From: an uncultured Desulfurobacterium sp.
GTDB taxonomy: Bacteria; Aquificota; Aquificia; Desulfurobacteriales; Desulfurobacteriaceae
Direction: 5' to 3'
Assembly (NCBI GenBank): GCA_913055135.1
Contig: CAJXJV010000033.1
Coordinates: 1-9,968 of the forward strand
DNA length: 9,968 nucleotides
Position numbers and translations under genes: made by a program
Notes under the pieces: model-generated
Seen by the model: only the letters and a program-made list of their open reading frames with translations
Told to the model about the DNA's origin: nothing
The model's database searches: none
In this document: one piece after another, positions 5,807 through 9,968 of the stretch
Position numbering within the stretch: the first letter of the stretch is position 1
How the letters are laid out: every line of letters starts with the position of its first letter

Positions 5807-6285
5807 CGCTGGAAGAATTCAGGAAAGAAATCGAGAAGTTAAAAAGTAGTAGAAAGTATCTATACAACGGTTCTTACATACTTCCCGCTCTATGGATTGC
5901 CGAGAAAAACTTCTCAGCCATTACACCAGAAATAATGAGAACCATTGCCGATGTCCTTGGTGTCAGGCTTATAGAGGTTGAAGAGGCAGCAGAGTTTTAT
6001 GCAATGTTTCATACAAAGCCAAAGGGTAAGTACATAATAAGAGTCTGTACGAACCTTTCCTGTATGCTGAGGGGTGGAGAAGAAATTCTTGAGAAGTTTT
6101 GTGATCTCCTTGGAATCTCACCAGGAGAGACAACAGAAGATGGACTTTTTACGATTGAAGCTTTTGAATGTATGGGACTCTGCGATGGAGCTCCTGCTGT
6201 GACAGTCAACGAGGAGAGATTTTTAAACGTTACGCCAGAAGAGGTTCCGAAAATCCTGAAGAAATTTGGATGGAAGGGGAAATAA
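5803..6285 (+). CDS. nuoE: NADH-quinone oxidoreductase subunit E (2Fe-2S N1a)
   Basis: A 160-residue, 24 kDa-type thioredoxin-fold subunit. It holds the 2Fe-2S cluster N1a next to the flavin of NuoF in the NADH-oxidising module. All four expected cysteines are seen: Cys82 and Cys87 in VCTNLSCMLRGG, and Cys123 and Cys127 in ECMGLCDGAP. The N-terminal helical part, with LPALWIAEKNFSAITPEIM and EVEEAAEFYAMFHTKPKG, matches the family. The start overlaps nuoD by 4 bases, with GGGAG within nuoD serving as ribosome site. Its TAA shares one base with the nuoF ATG. Confidence 0.95.
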   Translation: MTLEEFRKEIEKLKSSRKYLYNGSYILPALWIAEKNFSAITPEIMRTIADVLGVRLIEVEEAAEFYAMFHTKPKGKYIIRVCTNLSCMLRGGEEILEKFCDLLGISPGETTEDGLFTIEAFECMGLCDGAPAVTVNEERFLNVTPEEVPKILKKFGWKGK

Positions 6286-7550
6286 TGGAAAAACTCCTTC
6301 TTAGAAATGTTGATAAGGAAAATTCTCATACGATAGAAGCTTACCTGAGAAGTGGAGGCTATTCCGCTCTTAGAAAAGTCCTGAAAGAGATGACCCCCGA
6401 AGATGTCATTGAGGAAGTCAAGCGCAGCGGTTTGAGGGGTAGAGGAGGTGCAGGTTTCCCTACTGGAATGAAGTGGGAGTTTGCAGCAGCAGATCTAAAA
6501 GAGCCGAAGTATATGGTCTGTAACGCTGACGAGGGAGAACCCTGCACTTTCAAGGACAGGATAATAATAGAGAAAGATCCTCACTCAATGATTGAGGGTA
6601 TGATAATAGGAGCTTATGCTACAGGTTGCAGGTATGGGTACATCTATATCAGGGGCGAATATCCGATAGGCAGGAAAATTCTGGAGCGGGCAATTGCTGA
6701 AAGCTACGATAAAGGATTCTTAGGAGAAAATATCCTTGGAACCGATTTTTCCTTTGATCTCTACGTTCACAGTGGTGCTGGAGCCTACATCTGTGGTGAG
6801 GAAACAGCTCTCATAAATTCACTTGAGGGAAGAAGAGGAGAGCCGAGGATAAAACCACCATTTCCTGTTAACGCTGGATACCTATGGAATCCAACAGTTG
6901 TCAACAACGTTGAGACCCTTGCAAATGTTCCTCTGATAATTGAAAGGGGTGGTGAATGGTACGCCTCAATTGGTTCTCCAGACTGCCCGGGTCCAAAACT
7001 TTTCCCTGTTAGCGGAAAGGTTAAAAGACCGGGAGTCTATGAACTTCCAATGGGAACACCACTTTCTGAAATCATCTACGAACACGCTGGAGGAATTATT
7101 AACGATAGAAAGCTAAAACTTGTCTTTCCAGGAGGAGCTTCAAGTTCCTGTCTTACCGCTGATGAAATAGATGTTCCAATGGATTTTCCATCCTTAGCAA
7201 AAGCGGGAACGATGCTCGGTTCCGGTGCAATCATGGTTTTAGATGAAACAGATTGTGTTGTAAGGGCAGCCTTGAGGCTCATAGAGTTTTTCAGACATGA
7301 GTCCTGCGGAAAGTGTACTCCCTGTAGAGAAGGGACAGACTGGCTTGTGAGGATAATGAGAAGGATAGAGAACGGTCAGGCTGGAGAAGAGGATTTAGAT
7401 GTCATTCTATCCATTTCAGAAACTATGGAGAACTCGTTCTGCGGTCTTGGAATGGCTGCTCATAACCCTGTTGCTTCAACTGTTAAAAAGTTCAGAGATG
7501 AATACTTAGAGCACATTAGACTTGGAAGATGTCCTTTCAGGAGTAGCTAA
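6285..7550 (+). CDS. nuoF: NADH-quinone oxidoreductase subunit F (NADH/FMN, N3 cluster)
   Basis: A 421-residue, 51 kDa-type subunit. It binds NADH and FMN and passes electrons to the 4Fe-4S centre N3. The nucleotide/flavin glycine-rich segment GLRGRGGAGFPTGMKW is at 49-64, CNADEGEPCTFKDR at 79-92, and GAYICGEETALINSLEGRRGEP about 167-187. The N3 ligands are Cys341, Cys344 and Cys347 in ESCGKCTPCREG, plus Cys386 in SFCGLG. The open frame extends 39 codons further upstream, but that part lies wholly inside nuoE and resembles nothing in the family. ATG 6285, with AGGGGA just before it, gives a normal N-terminus. The gene is joined to nuoE by a one-base overlap (TAATG) and abuts nuoG directly. 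Confidence 0.96.
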   Translation: MEKLLLRNVDKENSHTIEAYLRSGGYSALRKVLKEMTPEDVIEEVKRSGLRGRGGAGFPTGMKWEFAAADLKEPKYMVCNADEGEPCTFKDRIIIEKDPHSMIEGMIIGAYATGCRYGYIYIRGEYPIGRKILERAIAESYDKGFLGENILGTDFSFDLYVHSGAGAYICGEETALINSLEGRRGEPRIKPPFPVNAGYLWNPTVVNNVETLANVPLIIERGGEWYASIGSPDCPGPKLFPVSGKVKRPGVYELPMGTPLSEIIYEHAGGIINDRKLKLVFPGGASSSCLTADEIDVPMDFPSLAKAGTMLGSGAIMVLDETDCVVRAALRLIEFFRHESCGKCTPCREGTDWLVRIMRRIENGQAGEEDLDVILSISETMENSFCGLGMAAHNPVASTVKKFRDEYLEHIRLGRCPFRSS

Positions 7551-8738
7551 ATGGAGACATTCAAAATTATCATAGATGGAAAGGAATGTGAGGCTTACCC
7601 TGGAGAAACTGTCCTTGAAGTGGCTGAGCGTCACGGTATAGTTATTCCTGTTTTCTGTCACCACAAAGAGCTTAGACCGGAAGGTGCCTGTAGGGTGTGT
7701 CTTGTTGAAGTTGAGGGAGCTCCGAGACTTGCAACTGCCTGCACATTAAAAGCAATGCCTGACATGGTCATAAGAACAGACACAGAAAGAGTGAAGAGAG
7801 CGAGGAAGGGAGTCATTGAGCTGATTCTCAACAACCATACCTTAGAGTGTCCAATCTGTGATAAGTCTGGAGAGTGCGAACTCCAGATGACAGGTTTCAG
7901 GCATGGTCCCAAAAAGTCCAGATATAAAGAGCCGAGAAGGGAAAAGGACATTGTCATAAAAGGTCCACTAATTGAAATAGACAACGATCGCTGTATTCTC
8001 TGCCGCCGCTGCGTAAGAATGTGCGGTGAGAACATGGGAAACAGAGTTCTTGGAATCCTCAGAAGGGGTTATCAGGCTTACATTTCGCCTTTTAATGGGG
8101 ATTTCCTTGAGAGCGGCTGTGAGCATTGTGGAAGCTGTATTGACGTCTGTCCAGTCGGTTCTCTTCTTGACAGGGCTTTTAAGTACAAAGACCGTCCATG
8201 GAGAATGACAAAGACGTGGACAACCTGTACTCTTTGCGGTACAGGCTGTAGGATGGAGGTTGATACCTACCATGAGAGAATAAAGAGAGTTGTTGGAAGG
8301 ATAGGTGTCAACGATGGTCACAACAGAGGATACCTGTGCGTAAGAGGAAAGTGGGGATGGGATATTGTCTATACAGATAAAAGGTTGAAGAAACCACTCC
8401 TGCGGGAAGGAGAAGATTTAAAGGAAGTTTCAATCGATGAAGCTATTGAAATATTGAAAGAAAAGGTTTTAAACAGAAAAGTTAACCTGTTTATTGAAAG
8501 TTCTCTTACCAACGAAGAGCTTACACGACTTGCTGCCATCTTTGGAACTGAGAACGTTGCATCAGATGCTTTACCCTATCAGGAAGCCCTTACGGGTGTA
8601 GCTGAAATAACGGGAAGGTTTGATACGGATAAGCTCTCTGTAATTTACGATGCTGAAATCATTTTCGTGATTGGAGATTTTATAGAGGAGATAAAAGCAG
8701 ATTCTACCACTCTATTTTCAAATAATCTGTTGATTTGA
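7551..8738 (+). CDS. nuoG: NADH-quinone oxidoreductase subunit G, 3' part lost at a join
   Basis: The 75 kDa-type subunit, the iron-sulfur chain of the NADH module. The frame codes 395 residues, but only about the first 375-384 are native. The N-terminal ferredoxin domain has N1b ligands Cys36, Cys47, Cys50 and Cys64. N5 ligands are His96, Cys100, Cys103 and Cys109. A two-cluster ferredoxin segment has CILCRRCVRMC (148-158) and CEHCGSCIDVC (190-200), the N6a/N6b-type set within this family. An extra N7-type motif, Cys226, Cys229, Cys233 and Cys263, opens the molybdopterin-oxidoreductase fold. That fold then stops abruptly; family members usually run several hundred residues longer. Beyond about 8675-8703 the bases instead encode mqnA on the other strand, so the tail ADSTTLFSNNLLI is not NuoG sequence. 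AGGAG (7539-7543) lies 7 bases before the ATG. A formate dehydrogenase or hydrogenase subunit with similar clusters is less likely given the operon. Confidence 0.9.
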   Translation: METFKIIIDGKECEAYPGETVLEVAERHGIVIPVFCHHKELRPEGACRVCLVEVEGAPRLATACTLKAMPDMVIRTDTERVKRARKGVIELILNNHTLECPICDKSGECELQMTGFRHGPKKSRYKEPRREKDIVIKGPLIEIDNDRCILCRRCVRMCGENMGNRVLGILRRGYQAYISPFNGDFLESGCEHCGSCIDVCPVGSLLDRAFKYKDRPWRMTKTWTTCTLCGTGCRMEVDTYHERIKRVVGRIGVNDGHNRGYLCVRGKWGWDIVYTDKRLKKPLLREGEDLKEVSIDEAIEILKEKVLNRKVNLFIESSLTNEELTRLAAIFGTENVASDALPYQEALTGVAEITGRFDTDKLSVIYDAEIIFVIGDFIEEIKADSTTLFSNNLLI

Positions 8739-8836
8739 GCAGGATACCCCTTTTTTTCAATAACTTTAATCCCATTTTTTTTTATAAAAATATGGAAAGG
8801 GAGTAAATTAAGATAATCAATTTTACCAATTACCAC
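8645..8836 (-). CDS. mqnA: Chorismate dehydratase MqnA, N-terminal fragment cut at the join
   Basis: MqnA converts chorismate to 3-enolpyruvyl-benzoate, the first step of the futalosine route to menaquinone. The visible part begins VIGKIDYLNLLPFHIF and continues through GYPAQINRLFENRVVESAFISSI, which is the family's N-terminal substrate-site region as found in Campylobacterota. Only about 50-54 native residues remain of a protein usually well over 200 long. The frame runs on to 8645 through bases that are really nuoG on the other strand (PITKMISAS), so its true end is at about 8675-8690. The start is taken as GTG 8836, preceded at short range by GGAGG and overlapping the end of the small upstream ORF. 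TTG 8854 is a possible but poorer start. Confidence 0.72.
   Translation of the reverse strand: MVIGKIDYLNLLPFHIFIKKNGIKVIEKKGYPAQINRLFENRVVESAFISSIKSPITKMISAS
8675..8703. other. Join between two unrelated DNAs (probable assembly chimera)
   Basis: Left of this point the plus strand codes NuoG through VIYDAEIIFVIGD. Right of it the minus strand codes the start of MqnA through AFISSI. Both genes lose their remainder at the same place, and base composition shifts to AT-rich. The stretch in between reads sensibly in both genes, so the exact point cannot be set. A short shared word here could have misled an assembler. Confidence 0.75.
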
Positions 8837-8967
8837 GAGCCTCCACCCCCACAAAATCCCCCTACTAAACTTTTTCTATATTTTGTTGTTTTAAATCCAC
8901 TATAAACAGTGGTATCAATTTTTAAAATTTGTTGCTCCACCATTCCTAAAAATATTAAAAATCCCAT
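8830..8967 (-). CDS. Small hypothetical protein, 45 residues, between tatC and mqnA
   Basis: I do not recognise this protein. It starts at ATG 8967, three bases after the tatC stop, with GAGGAG about 6 bases upstream inside tatC. It ends at TAA 8830-8832, so its last codons overlap the GTG start of mqnA by 7 bases. The N-terminal part is hydrophobic (MGFLIFLGMVEQQIL), a polar middle follows (KTTKYRKS), and it ends in a glycine-rich tail, VGGFCGGGGSW. A good ribosome site and tight spacing on both sides support translation. The Gly-rich, Trp-terminal tail resembles the ends of some membrane proteins, but that is not enough to name it. It could be a remnant of a longer gene. Confidence 0.5.
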   Translation of the reverse strand: MGFLIFLGMVEQQILKIDTTVYSGFKTTKYRKSLVGGFCGGGGSW

Positions 8968-8970
8968 TTT

Positions 8971-9699
8971 TTACTCCTCTTTTAAATTCTCCTCTTCTTT
9001 ATATGGATTCACCATCTTTACAATTAAAATCGACACTCCATATAAAACAATTAACGGAATCGCCATCAAAAATTGAGTAGCTGGGTCTGGTGGTGTTAAA
9101 ATGGCAGCAACTATAAAAATAATAACTACTGCATATCTAAACCCTGAAATAAGTGTTTGATCGGTAATTAAATCAAGTTTTGCTAAAAAATATGCAAACA
9201 CTGGCAATTCAAAAGCGATACCAAATCCAAACATAAATTTTGAAAAAAAACCGATGTATTCACTCATTTTTAACATAGCTTCAAACTCTATCCCCCCAAA
9301 ATTGATTAAAACAGTTGCCCCAAATGGAAACACAACATAATAAGCAAATCCAACCCCCATTAAAAACATTATAGTTCCCCAAAAAACAAAAGGGATAGCC
9401 ATTTGTTTCTCATTTTCATAAAGGGCAGGTGCTATAAATTTCCAAACCTGCCACATTATAAAAGGTAAAGCTAAAACAAATCCCCCATAAAGGGAGATTT
9501 TTAAAGCAGTAATAAAAGGCTCTGCCAATGAAGTAAAAATCATCGCTTTATTAAAAGCAGATTCAAGAGGTTTTTTCATCCAACCATAAACAAGTTGCCA
9601 ATTCATAAAAACAATTAAAAAAGCAACCCCATAAGAGATAACTATTTTTAAAAGTCTCTCTCGTAATTCAGCAATATGTGGTCTTATTTCGTCAAGCAT
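8971..9699 (-). CDS. tatC: Twin-arginine translocase subunit TatC
   Basis: A 242-residue polytopic membrane protein that recognises twin-arginine signal peptides and, with TatA-type proteins, exports folded proteins. The N-terminal cytoplasmic motif RPHIAELRERLLK is present. Six hydrophobic segments can be traced, at about 16-35, 61-88, 104-130, 147-172, 187-203 and 208-228. Conserved blocks include FITALKISLYGGFVLALPFI, WQVWKFIAPALYENEK, the helix motif GFGIAFELPVF with its conserved Glu, and LTPPDPATQFLMAIPLIVLYG. The length is normal for the family. The charged tail ends in KEEENLKEE. The ATG overlaps the tatA stop by one base (TAATG). Codons ending in A or T dominate, unlike the genes left of the join. 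Confidence 0.95.
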   Translation of the reverse strand: MLDEIRPHIAELRERLLKIVISYGVAFLIVFMNWQLVYGWMKKPLESAFNKAMIFTSLAEPFITALKISLYGGFVLALPFIMWQVWKFIAPALYENEKQMAIPFVFWGTIMFLMGVGFAYYVVFPFGATVLINFGGIEFEAMLKMSEYIGFFSKFMFGFGIAFELPVFAYFLAKLDLITDQTLISGFRYAVVIIFIVAAILTPPDPATQFLMAIPLIVLYGVSILIVKMVNPYKEEENLKEE

Positions 9700-9902
9700 T
9701 ATGCCTCTTTTTTAGTTTCCGGAGATTTTAACTCCTCTTTTTTCACTTCCTCAACTTTTTTCTCATCATCGCTATTCATTTCCGCTTTGAAAGTTTTAAT
9801 CCCACTTCCAATCCCTTTTGCAAGTTCCGGTATCTTTTTCGCTCCAAATAATAAAACTACGATTATTAAAATAATAATCAATTCTGTGCTACTTAATCCC
9901 AT
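9699..9902 (-). CDS. tatA: Twin-arginine translocase subunit TatA/E
   Basis: A 67-residue pore-forming Tat component. It has a short N-terminal membrane helix (about 6-20), the hinge [22 protein letters not shown] with the invariant Phe-Gly, and an amphipathic helix. A highly charged Lys/Glu/Asp tail follows. The FG hinge and the GxGIKxFK end mark it as TatA rather than TatB. The ATG at 9902 has AAGGAT about 6 bases upstream. It is the first gene of the run tatA-tatC-small ORF-mqnA on the minus strand. Confidence 0.93.
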   Translation of the reverse strand: MGLSSTELIIILIIVVLLFGAKKIPELAKGIGSGIKTFKAEMNSDDEKKVEEVKKEELKSPETKKEA

Positions 9903-9910
9903 AATTCAAT

Positions 9911-9936
9911 CCTTCTGTTTTTTTAAGATAATTCTA
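9911..9936 (-). promoter_or_regulatory. Possible tatA promoter -10 and ribosome site
   Basis: On the minus strand TAGAAT (9931-9936) follows TGA, giving an extended -10 look (TGATAGAAT), in a strongly AT-rich stretch. No clear -35 is visible. Campylobacterota promoters often lack one. The purine-rich ribosome site AGAAGGA lies at about 9910-9916. The upstream context is cut by the window end, so this remains tentative. Confidence 0.35.
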
Positions 9937-9968
9937 TCAAAATTTTAGATAATTTGTTATAATCCAAT

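Noticed and set aside
6168..6284. Extended nuoF start giving 460 residues
   Set aside because: The extra 39 codons lie inside nuoE and do not resemble any NuoF N-terminus; ATG 6285 has its own ribosome site and usual spacing.
8700..8738. A genuine short C-terminus for NuoG
   Set aside because: These bases read as MqnA (YPAQINRLFENRVVES) on the minus strand, so the NuoG tail is an accident of the join.
9699..9902. TatB instead of TatA
   Set aside because: The protein is short, with the [21 protein letters not shown] hinge of TatA/E and no long TatB-type helical tail.

Overview
This 9,968-base window looks like a contig from a hydrothermal-vent community, and it appears to join DNA of two unrelated organisms. 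Positions 1 to about 8675-8703 have moderate GC and resemble a thermophilic, Aquificota-like bacterium, perhaps of the Desulfurobacteriaceae. The reasons are a class I fumarase beta subunit, a full NuoEFG-type complex I operon, and many AGGAG-type ribosome sites. From there to 9968 the DNA is visibly AT-rich, with long A/T runs. Its genes read as Campylobacterota (epsilonproteobacterial), possibly Nautiliales. Both taxonomic calls are inferences from protein character and gene order; no search was run.

Layout, left to right. (1) A peroxiredoxin of the AhpC/Prx1 type, 115-729, reads through an in-frame TGA at 271-273. This TGA sits exactly where the catalytic peroxidatic cysteine belongs. A hairpin with a GGUC loop follows at the spacing expected of a bacterial SECIS element, so this is most likely a selenoprotein (Sec53). 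Ordinary gene calling would start it at 283 and lose the active site. (2) On the minus strand, a two-gene operon for envelope polymers overlaps by 68 bases: a Bax-like glucosaminidase, then a secreted polysaccharide deacetylase. The deacetylase meets the peroxiredoxin tail to tail. (3) Fumarate hydratase beta subunit, 2632-3213, has its own promoter region and no alpha subunit beside it. (4) A short promoter region carries a 38-base direct repeat. It is followed by the tightly packed nuoABCDEFG operon, 3313 to about 8700. (5) The join lies within nuoG. (6) The minus-strand run is tatA-tatC-small ORF-mqnA, with mqnA cut off by the same join.

How the genes work together. NuoEFG would form the NADH-oxidising arm of complex I and NuoBCD the quinone-reducing connecting module. 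NuoA is the first membrane subunit; nuoH onward is lost at the join. Fumarase would serve the citric acid cycle, in either direction. The peroxiredoxin would remove peroxides. In the second organism TatA and TatC export folded proteins, and MqnA starts futalosine-route menaquinone synthesis.

The two most notable points are the recoded selenocysteine peroxiredoxin and the nuoG/mqnA join. The join is more likely an assembly chimera than a real rearrangement. No RNA genes, insertion sequences or CRISPR arrays were seen. No gene-free stretch exceeds 300 bases.
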